A DNA stretch of 37,254 nt from Chloroflexi bacterium GWC2_73_18 (GCA_001794945.1 MGMJ01000014.1:1-37254), one strand, 5' to 3'. Positions 15,270 through 24,151 are shown, counted from the stretch's first letter. Notes: generated from the sequence alone by a model not told the origin. Made by a program: numbers and translations.

Positions 15270-16094
15270 CTAGTTGGCCCGGGAGCGGTCGGACGCGCGG
15301 CCGACGACCAGCGGCAGGAGCCCGCGCCCGAGCAGCTCGATCTCGCGACGGAGCAGGCGGTCGAGCGACCGCAGCCGCAGCTCCGTCGTCGGCGCCTCGA
15401 GGAGCGCCTGGCGGGTCGCCAGGTCGACGATGACCAGGCCGGAGAGGAGGTGGCCGAGTGCGGTCGGGTCGAGCGCGTCGATGGCGGCGGTCCGGTCGGT
15501 CGATGTCGACGAGCCGGTCGAGCGCGACGGCTCGGCCGTCCCGGGTAAGTCGGCGGTGGCTCCGGCGGATCGGGCTGCAGCGGGCGAGTCGGCCGACAAG
15601 ACACCGAGCCTGCCTTCGCGGGCCCGCTGACCCACCTGCCGGAGGTCGAGGTACTCGCGGAAGTGGCGGCCGGCCTCGCGCGCCAGGCGGTGGGCGACCT
15701 GCGGGTCGCCGACCGGCTCATCGAGCAGCGTCACACGGCCGACGAGATAGGGCTCGCGGCCGGCCTCGACGTCGTGGAGGCGGAAACGCGCCGTGCCGAC
15801 CGCCAGCAGGTCCATCCTGCCGTCGGGCAGCCGGGTCACGTCACGGATCGCCGCCAGCGTCCCGACCGGGGCGAGCGCGTGCGGGGCGAGCGCGTGCGGG
15901 GCGAGCGCGTCCGGGGCGAGCGGGACCGCTCCTTCCTCCACCGCGGACCCGCGGTAGAGCAGCACGACCCCGAAGGGCGCCCCCGTGGCGAGGCAGCGCG
16001 CCACCAGGGATCGGTAGCGCTCCTCGAAGACGTGGAGCGGCAGCAGGCCGCCCGGGCAGAGGACGGTGGCGAGGGGGAAGAGGGGGATCTCCAC
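15270..16094 (-). CDS. LON substrate-binding-domain protein (no protease part)
   Basis: The protein has 274 residues. It starts with the LON N-terminal signature (IPLFPLATVLCPGGLLPLHVFEERYRSLV) and keeps the PUA-like LON fold to about residue 165, but lacks the AAA+ and protease domains. A Ser/Ala/Thr-rich linker (about 165-200) leads to a helical tail (about 205-265). A 15-bp tandem repeat encodes repeated DALAPHALAP residues near position 60-75. GTG 16094 is preceded by a TAGACT box 8 nt upstream (leaderless). Stand-alone LON domains are widespread; their role is not settled. Confidence 0.88.
   Translation of the reverse strand: MEIPLFPLATVLCPGGLLPLHVFEERYRSLVARCLATGAPFGVVLLYRGSAVEEGAVPLAPDALAPHALAPHALAPVGTLAAIRDVTRLPDGRMDLLAVGTARFRLHDVEAGREPYLVGRVTLLDEPVGDPQVAHRLAREAGRHFREYLDLRQVGQRAREGRLGVLSADSPAAARSAGATADLPGTAEPSRSTGSSTSTDRTAAIDALDPTALGHLLSGLVIVDLATRQALLEAPTTELRLRSLDRLLRREIELLGRGLLPLVVGRASDRSRAN
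15867..15926. repeat. 15-bp tandem repeat (4 units) inside the LON-domain gene
   Basis: Unit CGGGGCGAGCGCGTG: two perfect copies (15867-15896), a third with one change (15897-15911) and a fourth degenerate (15912-15926). The length is a multiple of three, so unit gain or loss adds or removes five residues without a frameshift. Confidence 0.85.
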
Positions 16095-16102
16095 CGCCGG
16101 TC

Positions 16103-16108
16103 AGTCTA
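16103..16108 (-). promoter_or_regulatory. -10 box TAGACT, leaderless start of LON-domain gene
   Basis: Minus-strand TAGACT, then 8 nt, then GTG 16094. Confidence 0.4.
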
Positions 16109-16132
16109 GCCCGTGGCGGGCCGGGGTCGCCG

Positions 16133-16540
16133 TCACTCGGGGAGCGGGCTCCCGCAGTACCGGCACTTCGTCGCCTCGGCGAGCACCGACTCGCGGCAGT
16201 GGGGACAGGTCTTCGTCGCCGGGGCCGGCGGTGCCGGCGGCTCCCGGATGAAGGTCCGGTTGATCCAGAACACGGCGAAGGCGACGACGACGAAGCTGAT
16301 CAGGACGTTGACGAAGGCGCCCCAGCGGATCGCCACCTCGGCGGCGTCGCCCGACCCGGCCTGGAGCACGATCACCAGCGAGCTGAAGTCGACGCGCCCG
16401 AGGAGGAGGCCGATCGGCGGCATGACGATGTCGTTCACGAGCGAGTTGACGACGTTGCCGAGGGCGACGCCGATGATGACGCCGATCGCCAGGCCGAGCG
16501 CGTTCGTCTTGAGCAGGAACGCCCGGAAGTCGGAGAGCAT
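16133..16540 (-). CDS. mscL: MscL mechanosensitive channel with C-terminal zinc ribbon
   Basis: The protein has 135 residues. ATG 16540 is chosen because a perfect GGAGGT lies 7 nt upstream. MscL core: the FRAFLLKTNALGLAIGVIIG first helix with the following ALGNVVNSLVNDIVMPPIG, a loop containing GRVDFSSL, and a second membrane helix (about residues 68-96). Homopentameric MscL opens under membrane tension and releases solutes on osmotic downshock. Instead of ending in the usual charged helix, this one ends with CPHCRESVLAEATKCRYCG (about 112-130), a Cys-x2-Cys...Cys-x2-Cys zinc ribbon facing the cytoplasm. Confidence 0.9.
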   Translation of the reverse strand: MLSDFRAFLLKTNALGLAIGVIIGVALGNVVNSLVNDIVMPPIGLLLGRVDFSSLVIVLQAGSGDAAEVAIRWGAFVNVLISFVVVAFAVFWINRTFIREPPAPPAPATKTCPHCRESVLAEATKCRYCGSPLPE

Positions 16541-16696
16541 CGGAGAGACCTCCATCTCTGATCGCCGGCCGCGGGCGGCGGGAGCGGTCAGCGTACCGCC
16601 GACGCGCGATGGCGACAAGGACAGCCGCCGGGAGGGCCGGCGGCTGTCGGAGGAGGAGGGTGGCGGGTGGCGGGTCGGGCCCGCGAGGTCGGCCGA

Positions 16697-17107
16697 CTAG
16701 TGGTGGCAGGCGCCCGGCTGTCCGGCCGACTCGGCCGTCCGGAAGCTGCTGCCGCAGCCGCAGGCCGCCACCGCGTTCGGGTTGTTGACGGTGAAGCCGG
16801 CGCCCATCAGCGTATCGACGTAGTCGATCTCCGCGCCCTGGATGTACTGCACACTCTGGTCGTCGATGTAGACCCTGATGCCCTGCGACTCGACCGTCAG
16901 GTCGTCGGCGGTCGGCTGGTCTTCCAGCATCATCCCGTAGCGGAAGCCCGAGCAGCCGCCCGAGTAGACGTAGACCCGCAGGCCGATCGCGGGGTTCTGC
17001 TCCTGCTCGGTGAGTTCGCGCAGCTTCCCGGCGGCAGCATCCGAGAGCGTGACCGGCGGAGGCGTCACCTCCGGCTGGGGCTGGAGCTGGGGCTCGGTGT
17101 TCAACAT
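16697..17107 (-). CDS. erpA: A-type iron-sulfur carrier/insertion protein (ErpA/IscA family)
   Basis: The protein has 136 residues. The HesB/IscA fold carries the three conserved Cys: SGGCSGFRYGM (Cys about 52) and ACGCGSSF (Cys about 116 and 118). It should take up an Fe-S cluster or iron and pass it to apoproteins. A Pro/Gln-rich 18-residue N-terminal extension precedes the domain and a short Cys-His-His tail follows it. ATG 17107 has AGAGGT 10 nt upstream. No other Fe-S assembly gene lies next to it. Confidence 0.9.
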   Translation of the reverse strand: MLNTEPQLQPQPEVTPPPVTLSDAAAGKLRELTEQEQNPAIGLRVYVYSGGCSGFRYGMMLEDQPTADDLTVESQGIRVYIDDQSVQYIQGAEIDYVDTLMGAGFTVNNPNAVAACGCGSSFRTAESAGQPGACHH

Positions 17108-17312
17108 CCGGTTCGGGACCTCTGTGCGTCTGCGTCGCCTTGTCGTCGATCCGCGCCGGCGCTTCGTCGCCGGCCCGCTCATCCTACGCCGGGACCCGGA
17201 GTTTCGGCAAGAGCGGCGCGAAAATCCGGGCCGGACGGGAGGCGACGCGCCGTTTCGACGGCGGGTGGCGCGCCGTCTGTCGCTGGCCGCCGACAACTGT
17301 CAGTGCGCCGTC

Positions 17313-17342
17313 TTGACAGCGGGCCCGGCCCGCGTCGAGCAT
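17313..17342 (+). promoter_or_regulatory. Promoter TTGACA-N18-GAGCAT with palindromic spacer
   Basis: A perfect -35 box TTGACA (17313-17318) is followed by an 18-bp spacer and a weak -10 GAGCAT (17337-17342), which ends 8 nt before GTG 17351. The spacer contains the perfect palindrome GCGGGCC C GGCCCGC (17319-17333), a possible operator. Confidence 0.45.
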
Positions 17343-17350
17343 CGGGCGCC

Positions 17351-17929
17351 GTGAACGACGACGCCACCGCCCTCGCCGCCGCCCTCGCGCGACCGCATCG
17401 CCGCATCGTCCTCGACGTCGGCTGCGGCGACGGCCGGGCGACCGCACGCCTCGCACGCAAGGAGCCCGAGACGCTGGCGATCGGGCTCGACGCGAACCTC
17501 GACATGGCGGCGCGCGTCCGGCGGCGCGCCGGACGGGACGCGTCGCGTGGAGGCGTGCCGAACCTGGCGCTCGTCCGGGCGAGCGCGGAGGCGCTCCCGC
17601 GGGAGCTGGCCGGCCGCGCCGACGAAGTGCGCGTGGAGTATCCCTGGGGGAGCCTCCTGGCCGGGCTGCTCAGCGAGGCCGGCGCGCCCGACGTCCTGGC
17701 CGGCTTGCGCGCGGCATTGCGTCCCGGCGGTCGGCTGTGGATCGTGCTCAACGCCCGCGCCACCCCGGACGACGCGGCGGACCGGCTGCGCGCGGGGCTC
17801 GAGGCCGCCGGGTTCGTCGGGATCCAGGTCGGGCGAACCGGCGTGGCGCCCTCGACCGGTTGGTCGAAACGGCTGGCCGCCGGCCGCCCGCTCGATGTCG
17901 TCCTGGCCGAGGCGCAGGCGCCAGCCTGA
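17351..17929 (+). CDS. Putative 16S rRNA (adenine-1408-N1)-methyltransferase, KamB/NpmA family
   Basis: 192 residues. The class I SAM fold begins with VLDVGCGDGRAT and GLDANLDMA. The family marks GGVPNLALVRASAEALP, ELAGRADEVRVEYPWGSLL and STGWSKRL are those of the KamB/NpmA enzymes, which methylate N1 of A1408 in 16S rRNA and block kanamycin and apramycin. Both Trp residues known to grip the flipped base appear to be kept (about 99 and 171). Environmental homologues are common and often untested, so resistance is an inference. Leaderless GTG start, 8 nt after the -10 position. Confidence 0.75.
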   Translation: MNDDATALAAALARPHRRIVLDVGCGDGRATARLARKEPETLAIGLDANLDMAARVRRRAGRDASRGGVPNLALVRASAEALPRELAGRADEVRVEYPWGSLLAGLLSEAGAPDVLAGLRAALRPGGRLWIVLNARATPDDAADRLRAGLEAAGFVGIQVGRTGVAPSTGWSKRLAAGRPLDVVLAEAQAPA

Positions 17930-17950
17930 ACGTGCGGGGGGGGCGCGAGG

Positions 17951-18433
17951 TCAGACCCCCAGCCGGCCGGTGGCGGCCAGGACGCCGAGGACGAGCGCGA
18001 CCGTCACCACCACGAGGACGATCGCCAGGCGGAGGCCGCCGGCGCCGGCGAACGGGTCGGCCGCCCGCCGCTCCGCCTCACCGGGAACGACCGCGGCGAG
18101 CACCTCTTCGGGATCGCGGACGTGCGGGATGAGCCGCTCGGCGACGGTCGGTTCGGGCGGCAGATCGGGCGGGAGGAGCTGGGTCCGGCCGTCGCCGATG
18201 ACGAGGTCGAAGGTGGCAGCGGGCGGGTCGCCGGCCGACGGTCGTCGGTCGGGCCGGGCGGCTTCGGCAGGGACGACCCCGGCAGCAGCCGATCGGGTGG
18301 ACGGCGTCGGCGGCTCGGTCTCGGGACCGCGCCGGCCGAGCGCGCGGCGGACGAGGGCGATGGCGAAGGCGGCGAGCGCACCGCCGCCGACCACGGCGAC
18401 GACGGTGAGGAGGGCACGCCAGCGCGACTTCAC
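17951..18433 (-). CDS. Hypothetical membrane protein with terminal membrane helices
   Basis: 160 residues. One membrane helix at each end (about residues 6-28 and 137-157), with a Pro/Ala/Glu-rich soluble middle. The middle has a short ordered-looking part ([22 protein letters not shown], about 74-95, and [19 protein letters not shown]). No family recognised. The GTG 18433 start is supported by TAGCAT (minus strand, 18446-18441) 7 nt upstream. It converges with the rRNA methyltransferase gene and lies downstream of the thiolase. Confidence 0.65.
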   Translation of the reverse strand: MKSRWRALLTVVAVVGGGALAAFAIALVRRALGRRGPETEPPTPSTRSAAAGVVPAEAARPDRRPSAGDPPAATFDLVIGDGRTQLLPPDLPPEPTVAERLIPHVRDPEEVLAAVVPGEAERRAADPFAGAGGLRLAIVLVVVTVALVLGVLAATGRLGV

Positions 18434-18440
18434 ACGGGCG

Positions 18441-18446
18441 ATGCTA
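18441..18446 (-). promoter_or_regulatory. -10 box TAGCAT, leaderless
   Basis: Minus-strand TAGCAT, 7 nt, then GTG 18433. It lies just downstream of the thiolase stop, so the small membrane-protein gene probably has its own promoter. Confidence 0.4.
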
Positions 18447-18488
18447 CTCCAGCGTGTCGACGGAGCGCGGCGCCCGGCCGCGTCGTCC

Positions 18489-19718
<1,230 letters not shown>

Positions 19719-19724
19719 GGGGCG

Positions 19725-19730
19725 ATTGTA
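19725..19730 (-). promoter_or_regulatory. -10 box TACAAT, leaderless start of thiolase
   Basis: Minus-strand TACAAT (one mismatch to TATAAT) followed by 6 nt and ATG 19718. This is one of the clearest leaderless promoters in the window. Confidence 0.5.
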
Positions 19731-19748
19731 GGCGGCGCCAGCGGGCGG

Positions 19749-19798
19749 GCGGCCGGCAGGTGGCGCGCGGGCGGCCGGCAGGTGGCGCGCGGGCGGCC
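19749..19798. repeat. 22-bp tandem repeat next to element B
   Basis: Two perfect copies of a 22-bp unit (19749-19770, 19771-19792; starting GCGGCCGGCAGGTGGC) and six bases of a third. It lies between the thiolase promoter and the left arm of element B. Nothing else is seen in the gap apart from element B and the start of the decayed gene. Confidence 0.85.
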
Positions 19799-19808
19799 TT
19801 CTTCGCGT

Positions 19809-19994
19809 CTACGACGGCCGGTCGTTCGACGGATGTCGAGAGGCGCTGGCGACCCGGGAACGCGTCCCGGCGGCCCGAGCGGACGCTCGCCCGAGGCGCG
19901 ACCACCCTCGACGACGCTGGCGATCGGCGGCCCGCCTCCGGGTGCAGTACCAACCCGACCGTCGATCGATCCGTCGAACGATGGTCCGTCGTAA
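19809..19994. repeat. Family-1 paired-arm element B (186 bp)
   Basis: Left arm 19809-19833 contains TACGACGG and GTCGTTCGACGGA. The inverted right arm 19970-19994 reads, as reverse complement, TTACGACGG, ACC, ATCGTTCGACGGA. The interior holds the hairpins CCGGGA acgcg TCCCGG and CGAGCG gac GCTCG but does not obviously match the interiors of A, C or D. It lies 147 bp upstream of the decayed HTH-nuclease gene, whose other side carries element C. Confidence 0.8.
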
Positions 19995-20141
19995 GCCGGA
20001 CGAACAGGGCGGGGGCCAGGCCAGCGACTGGCGGCCTGGCCGGCAGGCGCGTGCTCCAGGCCACGGCCCGGTCGAGCGATCGAAGAGTCAGTGAAGCGTG
20101 AGCAAAGTCGGGGTGAAGGGCCGACGTCCATCATCCGGCCC

Positions 20142-20800
20142 ATGGACGATCAACAGGTCGGGGCCGCGTTCTGAGCACTGCGGCGGCGACTGGGCCTCCG
20201 CCAGGGGACATCGGAGAGCGCGCCGATGTCAGCCAGGACTCGGTCTCGCTGGTCGAGCGCGGCCGGCTCGAGCGGGTCAGCCTGCCGACGATGCGCCGCA
20301 TCGCGGCGACGCTCGACGCCACCCTCACCGTGACGGTGCGCTGGCGGGGCGGGGAGTTGTACTGGCTCCTGCGATGAGGAGCACGCCCGATTGGTCGAGG
20401 CGGCCGTGGCCATGCTGCGCGCGGAGGGTTGGGACGTGACCGTCGAGTACTCGTACAACCACTTCGGGGAGAGAGGCTCGTTGGACGTGGTCGGCTGGCA
20501 CGCGACGCGAATGGCGCTCCTGATCGTCGAGGTGAAGGTCCGGGTGCTCGACGTGCAGGATCTCCACGCCGGCGTCGACCGGAAGGCCCGGGTGGTTCCG
20601 GCGCTCCTCGCCGCGCAGCGCGGCTGGCGGGCCCGGACCGTCGGGCGCCTGGTGGTCGTGCGCGACACGCCGGCCAACCGAGCGGTGGTCGCCCGGCACG
20701 CGCAGACTTTCGCCGCCTCGCTGCCCCAGAGGGCTCGCGAAGCCGCGCGTTGGCTCCGGGACCCGGTGGGGCAGCTGACGGCGCTCTGGTTCGTCAGGCC
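20142..20800 (+). pseudogene. Decayed XRE-type HTH + PD-(D/E)XK nuclease-like gene
   Basis: Read across frames, this is one protein of about 220 residues. An XRE-type HTH comes first (GLRQG, ADVSQDSVSLVERGRLERVS, LPTMRRIAATLDA). A restriction-endonuclease-like fold follows: GERGSLDVVGWHA, then LLIVEVKVRVLD, giving the D...ExK pattern. Three lesions break it: an in-frame TGA at 20172-20174 (one change from CGA), a missing G near 20207 and an extra base near 20372. Intact genes with this fusion are, to my recollection, frequent in Chloroflexota genomes with no assigned function. The frame runs into element C at 20801 and only stops at the TAA in its right arm (20994-20996), so the native C-terminus may have been replaced. 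Confidence 0.7.
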
Positions 20801-20996
20801 TGCGACGGACCGTCGTTCGACGAAGCGTGGCGGGCACGTTGGCTCGGTCAGGCGCTCCGGAATGCGGGGCTCGCGCCCCGGAGCGCCGTCGGGCCGCGCT
20901 CACGGGGACGCGGCGGACGAGCCGTCAGCCCTCGTCACGGGCCCACCGGCGCCGTGGCGACCGCGAACCGTTCCGTCGAACGACGGACCGTCGTAA
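20801..20996. repeat. Family-1 paired-arm element C (196 bp)
   Basis: The left arm 20801-20824 contains the perfect palindrome CGACGGACCGTCG followed by TTCGACGAA. The inverted right arm 20971-20996 contains ACGACGGACCGTCGT and a flanking TTCCGTCGAA. Apart from a few bases the arms are exact inverted copies. A 9-bp inverted repeat, GCGCTCCGG and CCGGAGCGC, lies near the middle of the interior. The element directly abuts the 3' end of the decayed HTH-nuclease gene and ends 30 bp before the next convergent gene. Confidence 0.85.
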
Positions 20997-21026
20997 CGAA
21001 GAGAAGGCGGCTGGTGGCGGGGCCCC

Positions 21027-21803
21027 CTAGCCCGCGAACTCGATCAGCTCGCCGCCGACCAGCTCGAAGACGCGGCGGTCGACCGGCTCGTCGGCGGCGC
21101 CGGACTGCTCGACGAGGAACTCGTGGAAGAGCGTGGCGAACTCGTCGTCGCCCGGCAGCAGCGCGCCCGCCACCAGCAGATGCCGCTCGGGGAGACCCAC
21201 GAGGAGGCGCGCCCTCGCCGGGTCGGACAGGCCTTCCGCCAGGGACGTCGCCAGGTGGGCGCGCGCCTCTGGGAGGAGGATCCGCGCCGCGTCGTAGCCC
21301 TCGCCAGTCGCCGACGAGACCAGCCGCCGGCTGCCGGATGTCTCCTCGACCCAGGTCGCCTCGCGGGACCAGGCGGCGAGGTTGGCCAGGGCGGCCTCCT
21401 CGACGTCGGCGCCCAGGACGCCCCAGGAGAGGAGATGGTCCCGGTTGACGAGCACGTCGTACCCGCCGGCGGCCATGCCGTAGACCACGACGAGGTCGCA
21501 GGGGCCGGCCCGCACGATCGGGCGGGCGGACCCGTGGGCAGCGACGATGGTGGGTGGGGCGGTCAGCGCCTCCTCCAGCGGGATGCCGACCGTGCCGGTC
21601 GGTCGGAGGAGCGGGTAGATGCGTCCCCTGGCGCTCTCCCAGTCGTGCCCCGTCGCCACTGCGGGGGCCCCGGGAGCGTCGGGAACGTGGTGGCCGCTCA
21701 CCGGGGCGTTCGCGTCGATCGGGGCGAGGAGGTCGGGTGCGCGGTCGCGCACCTCGCCGGTCGCGTCGTCGGCCGTGTCGCGCATGGACCAGTCCCTCTC
21801 CAC
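21027..21803 (-). CDS. DUF1444 (YtpQ)-like protein
   Basis: 258 residues from GTG 21803 (GGGAGGG upstream); ATG 21785 with GAGAGGG 8 nt upstream is an equally good start. The core resembles DUF1444 proteins: RIYPLLRP, CDLVVVYGMAAGGYDVLVN, a helix EEAALANLAAWS, RILLPEARAHLATSLA, the GLPERHLLVAGALLPGDDEF segment and a C-terminal RRVFELVGGELIEF strand pair. The first 50 residues look disordered. No catalytic motif is known for the family. Unlikely to be secreted. Confidence 0.65.
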   Translation of the reverse strand: MERDWSMRDTADDATGEVRDRAPDLLAPIDANAPVSGHHVPDAPGAPAVATGHDWESARGRIYPLLRPTGTVGIPLEEALTAPPTIVAAHGSARPIVRAGPCDLVVVYGMAAGGYDVLVNRDHLLSWGVLGADVEEAALANLAAWSREATWVEETSGSRRLVSSATGEGYDAARILLPEARAHLATSLAEGLSDPARARLLVGLPERHLLVAGALLPGDDEFATLFHEFLVEQSGAADEPVDRRVFELVGGELIEFAG

Positions 21804-21930
21804 GTGACCCTCCCCCGGTGACGCCGGGATGGAGGCGGGTGGGCGCCGCCCAACTGCGCATAGGGTAGCGCCTCGACCTTGCGGCGCGCCTGTCGGCCGC
21901 CCCCGTCTCGCCTTTCGGCCTCCCGCGGCC

Positions 21931-22752
21931 CTACCGCCCCTTCCACTCGGGGCGGCGCTTCTCCAGGAAGGCGCCCATCCCCTCGACCCGGTCGTCGCTG
22001 GCGAAGAGCAGGTAGAAGAGGCGGCGCTCGTGGGCGACGCCGGCCCCGAGCGACATCTCGTAGGCCGCGTTGACCGCCTCCTTCGCCGCCATGACGGCGA
22101 GCGGCGGCATCGCCGCGATCGTGCCGGCCAACTCCAGGGCGGCCGCCACCACCTCCCGAGCCGGGACGAGCCGCGTCACCAGGCCCCGCGCCTCGGCCTC
22201 CCGCGCCGGCAGGTTCGCCCCGGTGAGGACGAGCTCCATCGCCCGCGCCTTGCCGAGCGCGCGGGTCAGCCGCTGCGTCCCGCCGACGCCGGGAATGACC
22301 CCGAGCTTCACCTCGGGCTGCCCGAAGACGGCGTCGTCTGCCGCGACGATCATGTCGCAGGCCATCGCCAGCTCGCAGCCGCCCCCGAAGGCGTAGCCGT
22401 GCACGGCGGCGACGATCGGCTTGCGGATCCCGCGGACCCGATCCCAGCGCGAGAACGGATCGTCCGCGAGCAGCCCGGGCGCCGTCCGGGCGGCCATCTC
22501 GCGGATGTCGGCGCCCGCCGAGAAGGCGCGTCCCGCCCCGGTGAGGACGATGCACCGACACGCCGCGTCGGCGTCGAGCCGTTCGAGCTCCTCGACGAGC
22601 CGGCCCATGACAGCGAGGCCGAGGGCGTTGACCGGCGGACGGTCGATCGTGACGAGCGCCACCCCGACGACGGCAGCGCCGTCGGGGCCGACGGCCGGGA
22701 GGTCTACGCGGACGGGATCGGGCTCGCTCACGGCCGACAGTATCGCGCTCAC
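21931..22752 (-). CDS. Enoyl-CoA hydratase/isomerase family protein
   Basis: About 266-273 residues. GTG 22752 overlaps the upstream stop as GTGA and suggests coupling; GTG 22731 (starting SEPDPVRV) is the alternative. Crotonase fold with the oxyanion-hole segment FSAGADIREM, the first catalytic Glu in GGGCELAMACD and the second in FGQPEVKLGVIPGVGGTQRL, so true hydratase activity is plausible. It ends with EKRRPEWKGR, typical of FadB-like monofunctional hydratases. It is the last gene of the operon with the flavin reductase and hydrolase, and could act in fatty acid or aromatic-CoA breakdown with the thiolase at 18489. Confidence 0.92.
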   Translation of the reverse strand: MSAILSAVSEPDPVRVDLPAVGPDGAAVVGVALVTIDRPPVNALGLAVMGRLVEELERLDADAACRCIVLTGAGRAFSAGADIREMAARTAPGLLADDPFSRWDRVRGIRKPIVAAVHGYAFGGGCELAMACDMIVAADDAVFGQPEVKLGVIPGVGGTQRLTRALGKARAMELVLTGANLPAREAEARGLVTRLVPAREVVAAALELAGTIAAMPPLAVMAAKEAVNAAYEMSLGAGVAHERRLFYLLFASDDRVEGMGAFLEKRRPEWKGR

Positions 22753-23588
22753 CAGCGGCGCTCGCCCGGCGGATGGGCGGTCGGGCGCGAGCGGCCGACC
22801 CGGGCGGCCCGCGCGCGGGCGGCCCCCTCGGTCGACCGGTAGAAGCCGGCGCACGCCTCGTTGAAGAGACCGGGCCGGACCACCTGGACGCGGTGGTCGC
22901 AGTCCGGGACGACGAGGAGGCGCGCGTCGGGGAGCTGGCGACAGAGCGCCTCGGCGTGCGAGACGGGCACGAACGGGTCGCGGTCGCCAACGACGACGAG
23001 CGTCGGGGCGGTGATCCGGCGCAGGTCGCGCGGCGTGGGAACGGAAGCTTCGGCGATGTCTCGGCCGATCGCCGCGGCGAGCCTCCGCCACGCTCCCGGA
23101 CCCTGCGCCGCGTGGCGCCGTTCCAGGGCCGCCGCCCAGGCCGGGTCGTCGCGCTCGATCCGCTCCGGGTCGAGAAGCCGGCGCGAGACCGAGGTGCGCG
23201 GCTCGGCCAGGACGTCGACGCCGACGAGCACCAGCGTGCGGAGCCGCTCCGGGGAGCGGATCGCGAATCGGAGCGCCGTCCCGCCGCCCATCGAGAAGCC
23301 GACGAGGTGGAAGGTCGCCAGCGCGAGCGCGTCGGCGAAGGCGGCCAGGTCGTCCACCAGCATCTCGGCCGACCAGCCGCGGGCGACGTCCCAGGCCGTC
23401 CCGGCGTGGCCGCGCGCGTCGGGGAGGTGGACCCGGAAGTGCCGCCGGAAGGCGGGGAGCTGGGCCGCCCAGTCCTCCCGCCCCGACGAGGTCGCGCCGT
23501 GGAGCATGATCAGCGGCGTGCCGGCGCCCTCGGCAACGTAGGCGATGGCGAGACCGTTCGCCTCGACGGTCCGTGGCGGGCCCGCCAC
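22749..23588 (-). CDS. Alpha/beta hydrolase
   Basis: 279 residues. Nucleophile elbow GFSMGGG (Ser about 99), acid in VVGDRDPFVP (about 220) and His in PDCDHRVQ (about 249); the oxyanion strand is LIMLHGATSS. The closest families are 3-oxoadipate enol-lactonase-like and other carboxylic-ester or C-C hydrolases; the substrate is not determined. The last 25 residues are a basic, Pro-rich tail. The GTG start lies 7 bp after the flavin reductase stop, and its own stop overlaps the hydratase start, so the three genes form an operon. Confidence 0.9.
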   Translation of the reverse strand: MAGPPRTVEANGLAIAYVAEGAGTPLIMLHGATSSGREDWAAQLPAFRRHFRVHLPDARGHAGTAWDVARGWSAEMLVDDLAAFADALALATFHLVGFSMGGGTALRFAIRSPERLRTLVLVGVDVLAEPRTSVSRRLLDPERIERDDPAWAAALERRHAAQGPGAWRRLAAAIGRDIAEASVPTPRDLRRITAPTLVVVGDRDPFVPVSHAEALCRQLPDARLLVVPDCDHRVQVVRPGLFNEACAGFYRSTEGAARARAARVGRSRPTAHPPGERRW

Positions 23589-23595
23589 CGCCGCG

Positions 23596-24144
23596 TCAGC
23601 TCTCGGGCTTGCCGAGCAGGTCGGCCGGCGCCGCGCGCTCGATCCGCAGGTAGTGCCCGCGGTAGTAGAGGAGCGGGAAGGCCGGCTGGTCGGTGTGCGC
23701 CTCGGCCGACTCGACCCGCCCGATGAAGATCGTGTGGTCGCCGGCGTCGTGGGCGGCCTCGACGCTGCATTCGAAGGCGGCGACCGCCGCGTCGAGGATC
23801 GGCAGGCCGAACGGGCCGGGGTGGTGGGAGGCGCCGCAGAACTCGGCGCGCGACGGCGTCACCGGGGCGCCGGCGAAGCAGTCAGAGAGCGCCTGGGCGT
23901 CCTCGGCCAGGATGTTGACGGCGAAGCGGCCGCTCCGACGGACGATCGGGTGGATCGAGCGCTCGCGGCCGATGCAGACGAGCACGAGCGGCGGATCGAG
24001 CGAGACGCTGCTGAAGGCGTTGACGGTGGTTCCCCAGGGGACGGACGCGCGGCCACCGTTCGGCGTCGCGAGACTGGTCACGACCGCGACGCCGGTCGGG
24101 AAGTAGCCGAGGACCCTGCGGAAGAGCTCGCCGTCGATCGCCAT
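23596..24144 (-). CDS. Flavin reductase (HpaC/DIM6-like FMN-binding protein)
   Basis: 182 residues. Flavin-reductase-like split-barrel fold: FPTGVAVVTSLAT, PWGTTVNAFSSVSLDPPLVLVCI and FAVNILAEDAQALSDCFAG are classic; GDHTIFIGRVESAEAH and PLLYYRGHYLRI close the domain. Such proteins supply reduced FMN/FAD to a partner monooxygenase, or bind flavin in other roles. No monooxygenase gene is adjacent. It heads the operon with the hydrolase and hydratase. ATG 24144 lies 7 nt after a TACACT -10 box, so it is probably leaderless. Confidence 0.9.
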   Translation of the reverse strand: MAIDGELFRRVLGYFPTGVAVVTSLATPNGGRASVPWGTTVNAFSSVSLDPPLVLVCIGRERSIHPIVRRSGRFAVNILAEDAQALSDCFAGAPVTPSRAEFCGASHHPGPFGLPILDAAVAAFECSVEAAHDAGDHTIFIGRVESAEAHTDQPAFPLLYYRGHYLRIERAAPADLLGKPES

Positions 24145-24151
24145 CGGCGGC

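Noticed and set aside
16697-17296. Longer start for the Fe-S carrier at 17296
   Set aside because: The added residues are Arg/Ser-rich and run into the region upstream of the divergent gene; ATG 17107 has a ribosome site and gives a normal family length.
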